Shown piece by piece: positions 47,789 to 59,866 of a DNA stretch of 64,000 bases. This DNA is from Astropecten irregularis. Its lineage: Eukaryota > Echinodermata > Asteroidea > Paxillosida > Astropectinidae. Below the pieces are notes generated by a model. It was not told where the DNA came from. It ran no database searches and saw only the letters and a program-made list of their open reading frames with translations. The translations under genes were made by a program, and so were the position numbers. Each line of letters begins with the position of its first letter. Positions within the stretch are counted from its first letter, which is position 1. The DNA is taken from the NCBI GenBank assembly GCA_963971285.1, contig OZ020249.1, positions 5,270,001 through 5,334,000 of the forward strand, written 5' to 3'.

Positions 47789-50700
47789 TGAGAGATAAAG
47801 AGTAGCCTCAGGAGATTTGCAAAACCGGAGATGTTAATGTGATTCAACACAACTTGGACGAGTCAAAGCATCGAGCGACGAGGGGAAAAACAAAAAAATG
47901 AAAGGAGGATAGTTGAACTGAGCCACCGTTTAAAGCGGTCTGTCAAACGACAAGGGTTGAGTGCTGATGTCTTTGTGATTAAACCCAGGCCGACAGCTCG
48001 ACGGGGTCAAACAAAAAGAAAAAAAGCAACCGAAAAAAGCTCAACTGGTCAGAATCGAAATCCTTGTGACCATCCAGACCAACCAGCAGGGTTTTGGTTT
48101 AACAATACGGCGGAAATTTAGCGAAACAAATTGCGCAATTGGACGGGACCAGTTAGAGCGAGCGGACTAATTGTATCTAGAGTACGATTGGGTGTATTGT
48201 ATAGTCAAGTTGTATGGCACGGCAAGACTTGTGTCCCTGTATTTTATAACGATCCTGTTTTTTTTTTTGCTCCGGGGGTAACTTTCGTTCAGGCCTGGGC
48301 TTGGGCATTTATACCCCGCCAGGCATAGTATCGTTTCTGAATCTTGAGTGGATTGAGCTATTGACGTAACTAAAAAAAGAAGGAAAAAAAATAGATAAAA
48401 GTAATAGCATGAGCAGAAGGAGTTACCGTAGCAACGAGTACGTTGATGCAGCCATGAATTGCATTCTAACGAGAAGGGCTAAGATGGAATGAGACAAGAG
48501 AATTTGTGCTATGCTCAGGCAGGGCTGATTGTTGCAATGAGAACACGGGTTTATAAACAAATACAATTTTGATTTACGTGATATATAATCTCAACTCAAG
48601 TTCAGTTGTTAACAAGGTCACGAGGCCGCTGCTTACATATTTGGCCAATTTGGCACGGGCAGTGGTCATTGGTCAACCGGACATGCTCGTTCCAAGCAAT
48701 TTTTGTCTTGGTCTGATAAAGCAGTAGCGTGGATTCTGCAACAGACGTCAACTTCATTGGCTCCTTATACCCTGGCCAAGTCAATGCCGAAAGTCAGATC
48801 TGGTGAGAACTTTTTCGGACTTTTTCGTTTTTATGTTTTCAAGTCTTAAAAAAAAAAATGCATTCCGTACGTAATGGAGTCAGTAAATTTTGATCTTATT
48901 ATTCTTCAGGGAAATGTAGACATCATGAGAAAGTTTTAGAGTATAATGATAACAGCCACGTGCCATTTTTGCACACTATTTAATCCAAAGTCGACTTGCG
49001 GTGTTTAAAGGACTGCAAAGATGTCATTGTATTTGTGTATTTGAGAGGAGAGCAATTTTAGCATAGTGCTGCAGGATTGATAGACACGGCCAGAATTATT
49101 CTGCTTTACGAATAGCATGGAAGATTTGGTACATTTATCAACCGTAATCAAAAAATAAATAAATGAATAAATAAAACAAAGTAATATTATGCTGAGTGAG
49201 GGTTAGACGTATTATCGATTAAGTGATCGTTTTTTCTCTTTTTGTTGTTGTGGAAATTCAAAAAGATTTTGAGGCAAAACGTTGCATAATTGAGTCGTTC
49301 GGTTTGCATGCAAATTCTAGTTACTTTCTCATTGTCTTTTTTTTTTTTTTGGTCGTTCACTCCCATCCAACCCTCCCGATTAAAAAAAAACAAACAATTT
49401 AGGCAAATAATCTTATGAGAGTTCTAAACATTCCATTTCTAAGCTTTTGACAAGTATTTGCCAATATTCGCTTCTATTTGATACTGTGATCAAAGAAACA
49501 AAATAATAAATAATAACGAAGAAGAGAATTTGTGCAAAAATGTCTGACTTGAGAACTTTATGACTTTAGCTTGTATCCTGTGCAAAAAAAAAAAAAAAAA
49601 AAAAAAACCGAGAAAAAAAAAATCACTTACCAACTAATTTGATATATTTTTGTTGTGTGTATATATAAATATATAGAACTGTACTGGATGCTTTCTGTAG
49701 TGATATTCTAGAATTGTACTGTGATCACCTATCAATTATTCTTCTAGGGTAAAAGTGCAATAGGCCTTCGATTTTTGAAAAAAATCAATACTTATTGATT
49801 ATTCTCCTCCAAGACATTAAAGACAAAATAAAAACCATAACAGACATTGCATCTTCGTGATAGAAAAAAAAAATTGAAGAAAGAAAAACGAAAAGGAATT
49901 TTTTTTTAGAGATGAACACGTTGATTGTTCCTCCCGACGTATAAAAAGAATAAAATAGTATAAATATTATATATATATATATATCCAGTGCGTTATATTA
50001 ATTTTTTGTTACATTATTGTTCCAAAGCATACATACTGTACAATGGGATATCTGCGTTTATATCGTTGACTGTGAGTTATTAGACAATATTGAATGTTGT
50101 TGCACCACTTGGTGCACTAGTTAGACAAAATGTTTTTTGGAGTTGTTTTTTTTTTTTCGGTACTTTGGACTGGGGCCTAGACCAATGGATCGGTAAAGCT
50201 TGCCTCATGTAAATAGACTATGAAGAATTGAACATTTAAAAAAAATAAAATGAATGAATAAATAAATAAAAAACTGTATAGAATGTTAAATTTAAAACAA
50301 AAATGTGTTTAGACTAGAAGAAAAAAACAATCAAATACAAAGAATCAGCTGCTTCATTCAATTCTTACACTACCTATATATAATAAAATATAAATATATA
50401 AATATGTTATCTTCTTCAGGATTGAGGAAGAGAAATATTAATATTCAGGTTTGATGCATATTATTATTATTATTACATTGTTGTGTAGTAGATTATTTAT
50501 AATGTCCATTTATAGTGTACACTTCGGGGGTGGGGGGACGGTATGCTTTGACACACCGTGCGTATGTTAATCTCATTCATGGACAGATTGCTGTAGTTAT
50601 TAGAATTACTCATGAGCCGTGTCTTAATGAACCGGGCTTATGGCTTAAGAAAACACACATGTCAATGGGATGTGGCTGCAAGCCACTGCCATAGACACGT

Positions 50701-51310
50701 GTGTGAAATTCAAGCCGTAAATCAGATAATTCGAACATTGACTTTTTTAGTCTTAGATGACCAGTCGGTATTGGTGTATCAGATTATTTTGACCCCATAC
50801 AACAAATGTGGGATTCATTTCTGTTGACACTTAACCGGTGATGTACAGTCCTAACTAGAACACTAGAAAAACAAACAAACAAATAAACAAACAAACAATC
50901 CTTTTCATAGAATTGTAAATAGGTATTTTGTGTAGCAAAGGTGTGGTCACGCGTCATGTTGTTTACAAATTGATTATTTTCCGTTCGTCTAATTTGATTT
51001 CATTAAGTACATGCGTTTGCCAATTCACAAACAGTAGTGTCCTGACAGAGTAATTTACCATACAAACGATAACAAAAAAATTAATTTGTGCTATTTCAGT
51101 TGTAAAAATACATACATTCATTTATGAATTACAATTTCAATGTCTATTTCAGGGTGAAAAGTTAATATTATTAATCCAGCCTAAAAAAAAAGTATAAAAT
51201 ATTTAGACTAGATGAAAACCAAACAAAAATGGAGAATTTATCGCATATGGCACAAGTTAAGGATAACAGAATTGTGTTTGATTTGAATGAAATAATAAAG
51301 AATGTAGGTT
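47789..51310 (+). other. STXBP5: Probable long 3' UTR of tomosyn (end not fixed)
   Basis: AT-rich, no coding similarity and, unlike every other part of the window, no copy of the interspersed repeat families. Candidate poly(A) signals (AATAAA) lie near 49145, 49820, 50250, 50265 and 51293. The UTR extent is inference; transcripts would settle it. A 24-base poly-A run is at 49585. Confidence 0.5.
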
Positions 51311-52462
51311 CGTTAATTGTTAATTCAATGAATGAATTCAGTGGTTAAATACCCCAATCGGTTAATTTGAACTGCCAACAGAAAGGTTTTAAAATTCAGC
51401 TTAAATGTGATTATTGCCAATAATATACATTTATACAATAAGAGAAATAATGATCATTGGATACGTCTATGAAAACAAATTACTTCAAATTTATCCAAGT
51501 AAGAAATGTATTCCTAAATATAAATGTATAAGTACTAAAAAGGCACTGTGGCAATATCTGATATAATGATTAATATTAATTTTTACAAAGTTATAATGCT
51601 TTGAAACCCATTACAGAATAACAAAACAAGTGAAGTATACTTCATATTTCAAGTTATAATAGAAACAGACACATAAATGGCCATAAACTGTGTCTATTAA
51701 AAATATGAAAAAAAAGTGCAAATGATATTTTATTCCAACAAGCAAATAAACAAAAGAAAAGAAACAATATTTGTATAATTTGCCAACAATGTTAATATAA
51801 GAAGTTTTGTTTATGTTCAGAATAGCTGGACCTAGAGAAACAAAAAAGATATAGATCATGATTCTTTGACAGTAAATTCTTGTAAAAAAAAAGTTGCCCC
51901 AAGAAAAGCACATTTTGATTTAAATAGTTCACACAGAGTTATAATGGTTGGTTTGTTGTCAATTATTGGTTTTATTTTTTCCAAAAAAGAAGAAGACATA
52001 ATTATGGAAAATGTATGAAGTATGTAAATTTAATCAAATAATTAATTTCTTGGATTTAGTTAAATTATTTATTGCATGTTTAATTAGGGGGGGGAGATAA
52101 ATTTATACTTATCCTTGAATTTTTTTAAGTTCCAGTACTTTTGTTTGCCATACAAGTAGTTCATCATATTGAAGCTGCATGGTTTTGAAAAGCCATTATG
52201 CCGCCATTTTCTGGATGAAAACTTGCCTGTAATGTGATTTCAAGAATGACATTCCTGTTCTAAATTTCCCTGCTCCATTTGTTTGTAGTATGAGTTGGCA
52301 TACAGGGTGGAAAGTAAGTGATATTACTCTTGACACACAGTATAACACTTTTTGTAATCAAGTTTATGTATCTGTCATTCATGGATCCTAGCTGTGTCCC
52401 TTGACTAGCTATAGCCAACACCTGATTGATTTCTGAATTTAATAATTTGGTTCATACCTCCG
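51311..52462. other. AT-rich stretch, no gene seen
   Basis: No recognised repeat or coding region. A minus-strand frame at 51611-51913 is hydrophobic and Phe/Tyr-rich but has AT-rich random composition. Confidence 0.45.
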
Positions 52463-52702
52463 GGGCCAATTTCATAGAGCTGCTTAGCACAAAAATTCAG
52501 TAAGCATGACATTTCTGTCTTAATATAGACATGATCAACAACCAAATTTCCGTGTGTTGTGTATCACTTGCAATTGTTCTTTGGCTGATGTTTGGTGCAC
52601 ATGAATATCAAATCGAATTTTCAATGGTGGTTTGATTTATAGGGCAAGCCATTTTTTGCTAAGCAATTTTTTGTGCTTAAGCAGCTCTATGAAATTGGTC
52701 CC
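52463..52702 (-). mobile_element. GGCCAATTTCATAGAGC fold-back element, inverted copy
   Basis: GGGGCCAATTTCATAGAGCT and GCTTAGCAC at the left; GCTTAAGCAGCTCTATGAAA plus TTGGTCCC at the right. Complete, 240 bases, interior inverted relative to 30423. Confidence 0.88.
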
Positions 52703-53352
52703 TGGTTTGTAGATGACAGGCTTTCTGTCTCTGGTTTGGAAGCACTGTCCTTTATGCTATTGCTCAACCTCTGACTCCCCTCCCCACAACCTCATCCCCA
52801 CATAAATACCCTTACCCCAACCCTGCACCTGTACCCAATTGCAACACCCTCACCCAAACACCTTCTCCATAATCCTTACCACCCTACACCACGGACGTCA
52901 TATAAAAAAAATCTGGGCTTGCAACACTTTTGTATCAACTGAAGCCACCGGCAGCCATCTTACAGTGCCAAATGCAATGCGGTAATTATTGTTGTCAGAC
53001 GGATTTAACTAACAATGGTGAGAGCGTCTTTGTATTACCTTTGTATTTGGCCCTTCAAGATGGATACTTGTGGTTTCAGTGACCTATGTGGGCTGATAGG
53101 GACTATTGAGAGTCCAGATGTTTTTATAAGATGTCTGTGCCCTACACCCCATAACACCCCCTGTTACCCAATCCAAGCACCTTAACCTGACCCAAATATA
53201 TCATATTCCAACATCCCAACACCCAATCCCATCCCCCAACACCCAAATACCCAATTCCACACCCTAACATCCATATCCTAAGATCACATTTTAAATACAC
53301 GTAGTAACATTTTCCTTAGGATTTGAAGCTTTGCATGGTGGAAGTCACGTAA
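52703..53352. other. C-rich interrupted stretch, no gene seen
   Basis: CACCC/AACACCC words at 52780-52890 and 53150-53280 look like decayed short tandem sequence. No coding. Confidence 0.4.
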
Positions 53353-53570
53353 TAAGGTTTGCGGAGACACCTTTTATAATCTCTTTATAGATGTGTGGTT
53401 CTGAAAAGAACTGGTGAGAAGTTGATAGTTGAGAAGATCTTGATGTTCTCTCCTGAGGACGGCCAGAGTATACTGGCCGGAACGTCAAGATCCAACTTCA
53501 CATCGGTTCTTTTCAGAGCCACACATCTATAAAGAGTTTATACATGGTGGCTGCGTAAACCTTTCATTAT
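53353..53570. mobile_element. Fold-back element with GGTTTGCGGAGACACC ends, copy 3
   Basis: AATAAGGTTTGCGGAGACAC and GATGTGTGGTTCTGAAAAG at the left; CTTTTCAGAGCCACACATC and GTAAACC at the right. The loop CCTGAGGACGGCCAGAGTAT matches the relic at 34325. Confidence 0.82.
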
Positions 53571-54368
53571 TAAAACATTTTCCTTGCTCATTTTAAATGC
53601 AAATCTTTAGATTTGACGAATGCTTTTTATCAATTTCTTTGGTACAAATATCGATTACCAAGCATTATCAATCTAATTTGGTTTTGAAAAATGTTTTAGA
53701 AATAATTGGCATTTTGTTTTGCCAACACATTTTCATTTTGGATGTACGATATTTTGTCAGTCAGGAATTTAGAGAAAAAAAGTCTAAGGTGATATATTTG
53801 GAAGTTCGCAAAGTTCGCAAAAATATTATTAGAAGCATTCCTTTGAAATATTTGACCATTTTGGTAATTTTTCAACAATGATGACTTTCAAACAATGTGT
53901 TTTTCTGTTGTTGTTTTTTTTTCTTTTTGGTGGACCAAGGGCATTCGTAATTTTTTAGAAGTTGAGCACAAAATTGATTCATTGAAATAAGATAATTATG
54001 TAATTTATGTGATATGCCATTTATTTTTTGGCTGAACTCTACAGCTCAGATTCTATTTTTTTTTTTCAGTTTGGTTCTTTTGTTTTTATTTCAATTCCAG
54101 AGCCAACCAGCTTTTATTAAAGTTGAATCATTCCTTATAAATTGTCAGATTCGTATGCACTTCTGAAAATACTGTATAATTTGTTATGATGTTAGCATAC
54201 TGACATACCATTAGCATTCCATTAAATATCCGGGCCCAAGTTGTCATCGTTTTTGTTAGATAAATTGAGTGTTATGATGATGTTTATTATTATTATTATC
54301 ATCAATTTTTTGGCTGTTTAAACCCACGGGTTCCAGGTTGGTTGTTGTCCAATTCTTGGATGAATGGG
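53571..54368. other. AT-rich stretch, no gene seen
   Basis: Short open frames on both strands at 53597-53881 are AT-driven. A run of TTATTATTATTATTATCATC at 54285. Confidence 0.4.
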
Positions 54369-54600
54369 CCCTTTTTCCAAACCTCGGCTCCGATTATGGC
54401 ATTGACGCTGTCATTCATATGCTGAAAATATAGGTTGTGGCTTTTCATGGAAGCTAAAGCTCTGTTTTCTTGTTCAAAATAGAGTATCTACTTTCAAAAG
54501 CCTCTATTTTGATAACCTGTTAATTTTAGAATGGATTCAGGAAATGGAGCCAGAGCCGAAGCCTGAGCCTGAGCTGGAGCCGAGGTTTGGAAAAGGGACT
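54369..54600 (-). mobile_element. GAGCCT-arm fold-back element, copy 6 (CCAAACCTCGG subfamily, inverted)
   Basis: GGGCCCTTTTTCCAAACCTC to GAGGTTTGGAAAAGGGAC. The right arm has GAGCCN hexamers; the left arm has lost nearly all of them (one GGCTCC). Loop inverted (AGGTTGTGGCTTTTCATGGA). Confidence 0.8.
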
Positions 54601-55851
54601 TGGTGTTGACACAATTAATTAAGAGCATGGATTGGGTGATGTTACAAAACAAACAAGCAATGGACAAACAAACAAACAAACCAAAACAGACAGACAAACA
54701 AACAAAAAACAAACAAGCAACTTTACTTGTAATGGTATCTGTGTAGCTGGATACAGTTAATAGTGCTTTGTACCTTTATGATACTAATAATTGTGTCTGC
54801 AGTATAAAGGAAAGATTTGTTCTCCTTTTAGGAGGGGGTGGGGTAGCAAGGAATATCACCAAAATTGTCATGGTTCCACAATTTCACGGAACTACTCTGC
54901 AGGAAATTATGCTTAGAAATATTTTAGACTCATCATTTCATTGTTGTTTGGGGAATATTTTTGTAGATGAGTACCCTGCAGTTACCAGTGATATAAACAT
55001 AGCATGAAATTCATGTGTAGCTGGTAGTCTGCATTTTTCGAAAGGAAACTTTTTTTCTTTGTACCTTCTTCAAATTTGTTTTGTGACACCTTCACCCTTT
55101 GTTTTTGATTTTTCTTTTCATTTCCAATTTTCCACGCTGTAACATTGAAATGTGCATGCTCTCGAAAATAAGTTTTTATCACTAAATATGTGCAATGTAA
55201 TCTATAGCTAGGGAATGATGGTCAATTTTTTTCATCAAAAAAAAAAAAAAAGAAGAAGAAAAAAAAAGAAGTGTACATGTATAGTTATGTATTAATGGCC
55301 AAGTCTGCTGATATTGGTGGCAGTAGACAATGGTATAAACAAACTAGGATTGCTTTTAATAGGTTGCTGTTGAATAGGCGAAGAAATCGTCCAAAAAAAA
55401 CACTACATATATAACTTGTAATGAGTATATTGATCGATTGACATGATTGTGAAACAGACAAATTTACACTCATTAACTGTATAATTATTATTATTATTAT
55501 TATCATTATTATGATTGTTCCTAATTGATTATGAAGAGATCGAAATACAGTTTGAATTAATTATATCCGTCTTAGGCCTTTGATGGTTCGTTAGTAGAAT
55601 GTTAAGAAAAGAAAAACAAGAAAAGTGACGATTTCTTGACGTATGGTGTACAGAGCGCACAAGTCTATGTGACAAGTGAGCTAGCATAATAAAACATATC
55701 CCTAGCTGTTTAAATACCTGACATCAATGTTTCATTTTGACACATTTTGTTTTGGAGTGACTAATTGTTGTTAGTTTCCTTAAGTTTCTTAGGTTTCTTG
55801 TCCTGTGTAACTTTCTGTTTTATTCCCTAAAGTGGGAATGATAATTGTCAG
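54601..55851. other. Stretch without recognised gene
   Basis: (CAAA)n-rich tract at 54645-54720; A-rich tract at 55238-55270; (TTA)n at 55485-55510. No coding similarity. Confidence 0.4.
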
Positions 55852-56225
55852 TTTAAAGGGATTATCTGCATACCGAAACAGAAATCTTCACAAATTCACT
55901 TACATGGTATAAAGATGGTGATGGTAGAAACATACCATTAAAATGTTTCTGCCTAAAATGCTTGCTATCAAATGGGAAATGAGTAAAAGCAATGACTACA
56001 AATTTTGATCTTATGAAGATCAAAATTAACAATGAAAGAACGTAAGAAATACTGAGGCCATTTGTCACTGTTTCTCAAAAAATAAGGCACCGTATATATG
56101 CTGGGGCCTGAATGAAATTTCACAGATGACTGATTGGCTGTTACTGTATCTTCTTTGATTTTCAGTTTGATCATGAATTTGCATTTCTTTGGCGGACAAA
56201 AACCAAAGTATGATATTACCTTTAA
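55852..56225 (-). mobile_element. TTAA-flanked MITE, copy 7, diverged and inverted
   Basis: TTTAAAGGGATTATCTGCAT at the left, GTATGATATTACCTTTAA at the right, with ATGGTGATGGTAGAAACATA and ATTTTGATCTTATGAAGATC inside. The left end is mutated. Confidence 0.8.
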
Positions 56226-56274
56226 CTGAATATAATGGCCGTGGTTGGAAGACTTTAAAATACCTTTAAAGGAA

Positions 56275-56650
56275 TTAAAGGTAATATCATACTGTGGTTT
56301 TTATCAAAGAAATATAGATTCATGGGCAAAAATATCAAGGGAAATACAATAACAGTCATCTGTGAAGATTTCAGTCCCATACGGTGCCAACTTTTTGAGG
56401 AAACAGTGAAAAACGGCAACGGTATTTCTTAAGTCTTTTTTCTTTTATTTTTGATCTTTTGAAAGATCAAAAAGATTTTCAGTCGCTGTTTTACTAATTT
56501 CTGGATAAATACACCATTTCAGGCGGAAAAATTTGAACAGTATGTTTCTACCACCACCATCTTCATTCTTCACACCCTGTAAGTTATAGGTTAATCTGTG
56601 AACATTTATATTTTGGTGTCTTACCAAAGTATGAATTGATACTACCTTTA
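56275..56650 (+). mobile_element. TTAA-flanked MITE, copy 8
   Basis: TTAAAGGTAATATCATACTG to GTATGAATTGATACTACC plus TTTA. It sits 50 bases from copy 7 in opposite orientation, so the pair could form a large hairpin. Confidence 0.85.
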
Positions 56651-56654
56651 TTAG

Positions 56655-56793
56655 TCTTTTCTCTTTTATTTTTGATCTTTTAAAAGATCAAAAAGATTTT
56701 TTGTCGTTGTTTTACTAATTTCTGGATAAATACACCATTTCAGGCGGAAACATTTTAATGTCTCTACCACCACCATCTTCATACCCTGTAGGT
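56655..56793 (+). mobile_element. Partial copy of the same MITE, right part only
   Basis: CTTTTCTCTTTTATTTTTGA and TTTCAGGCGGAAACATTTTA through CATCTTCATACCCTGTAGG directly follow copy 8. A partial duplication or a template switch is likely. Confidence 0.78.
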
Positions 56794-57236
56794 TACGCCC
56801 ATAGTTAAAGCTCGAAGCGACTGGCGACCAGTCTAGTAATTTTAACTCTCGAGCTACATCCACGTCCACGCACGGGATTTGACGTGGAGTGGTGAGTTGT
56901 GACCGGCTATGGCTTCTCTGCACACTTAGAGTATGGTAGCGGTAGCCACGGCTTCCATTACAGTCGTGTGTTAGTAAAAGCCATAGCCAGTAATACACTC
57001 CCATGCGAAATAAAAGATGGCCGACGCTGATGGGTTACGGAAATCGCTTCCGTAGTTCTCGGTCAGTTTGACGAGTTCAATAACTTGGCCAACGGCCTAA
57101 TGAGCTGAGAAGCACGTATTGTCATACTTGCTGCCAGTGCTTGACTTGCATTTTGGACAGATTCACGTCAGCGACCAATGCAGAGAGAAAAAGGTAGGCC
57201 TAGCTGCAGTTGCTTTCCACACTGTTTTGTGGGGTG
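56794..57236. other. Stretch without recognised gene
   Basis: A loose inverted pair (GGCTATGGCTTCTC near 56902; AGCCATAGCCAGTAATACAC near 56980). No coding. Confidence 0.4.
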
Positions 57237-57428
57237 CCAGTCAACTCGGTCCGTAACCAACTCGGTCCGTAACCAACTCGGTCCGAGTCAACTCGGTCCG
57301 TGACCAACTCGGTCCGAGACCAACTCGGTCCGAAGCCAACTCGGTCCGTGATCAACTCGGTCCTTGGCCAACTCGGTCCGAGGCCAACTCGGTCCGTGTC
57401 CAACTCGGTCCGTGACCAACTCGGTCCC
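57237..57428. repeat. Minisatellite with CCAACTCGGTCCG unit
   Basis: About fourteen 12-15 base units of CAACTCGGTCCGTGAC type with variable spacers. The antisense frame is open and repetitive but starts and ends within the array, so no gene is called. Confidence 0.92.
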
Positions 57429-58023
57429 TATGGGAAAACGTACACAAACAAGAATCCATGCAGTTTGCAGCAGCAGTGTACAACATGTAGGCTACTTGCA
57501 TTAATGTTTTTTAATGTCATCATAGCATAATTATATGTTTTGCTTGTGGCTGAAACCGTAAAGAAATAAATTATGTCTTATTATGTTGATAATACCATAA
57601 TTATTATTTGATAAAATGGCACAATACAATTTTAATTAAAATATCAATTAAATTATACACGAAGTCAAATGCCTTATGAAAACGTGCTTTTTATGTTTAA
57701 AATTAATAAATCAATTAATGAATAATAATGATGATTGTTTTGTGTTTTTGTTTTTTATTTTTTAGCTTTGTTTAATTAATCTGTGTATATACATAAATAA
57801 GATTTATAATTGGCAGGTGTTTGGGAAGGCACGTCTTTTGATGACAGTTTTTTTTTTTTTTGCGAGACTACCTACTCGTTTTGCTGCAACAAAATTACCA
57901 GACGTTTTTGCGTGCATTTTCCCATAAGAAGGCCGCAGACGAGAATAGTCTGGTTTCCACTCTGACATTTTGAGGACTCTTGATCTGTTGGGTCTTGGCA
58001 CTAGACTAGCCAGACCAGACAAA
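57429..58023. other. AT-rich stretch, no gene seen
   Basis: AT-rich (57590-57760), with a poly-T at 57847. May contain upstream sequence for the candidate at 58024. Confidence 0.35.
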
Positions 58024-58152
58024 ATGGCCTCACGCGATCAGACGGCCTGTTTTAAAGTTTACAAGAAGTGCGTAAGAAAATTTCTTCAATCTAGGCTTTT
58101 AAGGACCCAGGAACATTTGCTGAAAGTCAAAAGTATCATTTTTGAGGAGTAG
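58024..58152 (+). CDS. Candidate first exon or short gene, unknown product
   Basis: ATG at 58024 in a good context (ACAAAATGG). The 42-codon frame reads MASRDQTACFKVYKKCVRKF, then LQSRLLRTQEHLL and ends IIFEE before TAG. It is Lys/Arg-rich and helical-looking, with a YKKCVRKF segment reminiscent of LYR-type starts, but that is a weak resemblance. A weak donor GTAGAA overlaps the stop at 58149. It may be chance; I do not assign a function. Confidence 0.22.
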   Translation: MASRDQTACFKVYKKCVRKFLQSRLLRTQEHLLKVKSIIFEE

Positions 58153-58423
58153 AAGTTAGTTCAGAGCCAACAAAATCAATGTGTTTTGGGATCCCGTCAA
58201 CCCACAATCGCCCGTTAGTGCTTAGCTTTGGCCTTAGCAGGCCCACCAGAAAAATGTTGCGTTTTAGTTAGCCTACTTTAGTTTAAGGCCTAGGCCTACT
58301 TTCTTTGACTGTTTTACCTTAGGGTTAATCCTGGGTTTTAAATTATGTACATCCAAAGAGGTCGTTAACTCATCCCATCCAGCGTATCACACTGTCATAA
58401 ATTACGCCCTTAATTTCTAGTCC

Positions 58424-58523
58424 AAGTAACTTGGACCCTAAAAATCACCTTTTTTAACATTTTGACAGATCATGTCCAAATGTTAAAAAAGGCGATTTTT
58501 AGGGTCCAACAAGTTACTCGGAC
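58424..58523. repeat. Long hairpin (inverted repeat)
   Basis: CCAAGTAACTTGGACCCTAA and AAATCACCTTTTTTAACATT at the left pair with AATGTTAAAAAAGGCGATTT plus TTAGGGTCCAACAAGTTACT. Arms of about 42 bases, loop of about 16. Single copy here. Confidence 0.8.
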
Positions 58524-59547
58524 TACTTAATTTCCAGGATTACCTAACTTCTTTAGGGCATTATTGTCTTAGTTTGAGTTTTTACGCTACCCATATTATT
58601 TTCACTATTTATTTGGGTTTTTTTTCACTGAAATATTGCCAAAATATGTTCAATTTAGGGTTTATACATATAGGACCCATGAATATTTGCTAACAAATCT
58701 CATTTTGGAACAGGAAGAGCTAAATAAATGGGTGGCGTAAAAGACACTAACCCCTTTTTGGGGGCCTAAGGCCTATCTGTTTGTCTAACACACAGGATCC
58801 CAGATTTGCGGATCCATGTCCTATGCAGAGAACGCTGAAATGGGTTCCGGATCAGTATAATCCGTGATCTTGCATGTTAAACTTTGCATTAACGTTAAAC
58901 AAACAGGCCCTAAGTTTGGGTTTCGACAAGTCAATGCAGTGCAGTCATGACAGTGTACTTGTGTATTTATCAGTGTAGCTTGAACACAAATTCAGCATAA
59001 AACACAGACAGTAGGCTACAGAAAAGTAGCCGTAAGGGCAGTGGGGCTTAGGCCCCCCCCCCCCAAGAGGGTCCCTGAAAAAAAAAAATGGGGGAGAGGG
59101 AAAGGGAGAGGAGGATGAGGAGGGGGAGTCACAAAATGTTTGTTGGGCGTTTTGTGGGAGAAAATGTTTCTTTGAGCCCCCCAAAGACAAAATCCTGGGT
59201 GCGCCGGTGCGTAAGGGTAGTTTGTTTTAGGGTACGAAACTACAATACCTATAAATAAAGGGAATAAAAACAACTTAGGCCTAGGCCCTACTTCTACTTT
59301 TCCAAAATGATATTTTGGACTTTAAACAAATAATACCGAGCCCTTAAAACCCCAGATAGAAGATATTTCAGAGTAAATATACTATTTTCTTACGTGTATG
59401 TTGCAAACTTGAAAAGATCAATGCAATGTTAAATATTTTAAAGTAGGGCTATTGATCTAATATCTATCCAATATTCAATAAAGTAACAGTTTTTCAGTTT
59501 AATATGTGGTAAGTCTCAGCACTAAAAGTACTATAATTTATACGTGG
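58524..59547. other. Stretch without recognised gene
   Basis: A G/C-rich patch (CCCCCCCCCCC at 59052; GGGAGAGGGAAAGGGAGAGG at 59092) and GGTGCGCCGGTGCG near 59200 look repeat-derived. No coding. Confidence 0.4.
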
Positions 59548-59812
59548 AATAACCACAAGGGAAACTGACTGAGTTTTAAGTTATTGAAAAGTGAACAAAG
59601 AAAAATTGACTGGAGCGGAATTCGAACCGGCGACCTCCTGAATACCGTACAGGCGCTCTACCAACTGAGCCATCCAGCCCTACGTTGGTGGTGACCCCAA
59701 TAGTCAACTACCTTTGTTCGTTTGGCAGTCAGAAGCCATGAAACCACGCACACACCGCCATACCCCAGGGATCGTTCCAATGATACACGCAACAATGCTG
59801 CAACCTGGGAAC
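59548..59812 (-). mobile_element. tRNA-derived SINE with head, full length, inverted
   Basis: Minus strand: GTTCCCAGGTTGCAGCATTG, GGTTTCATGGCTTCTGACTG, CACCACCAACGTAGGGCTGG, ATGGCTCAGTTGGTAGAGCG, GCCGGTTCGAATTCCGC, then the usual tail. Best-preserved A box in the window. Confidence 0.85.
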
Positions 59813-59866
59813 GGTACATGGGGGATCACTCAAAGAGGATACGGCTTTTTAATTAATATATACGTG

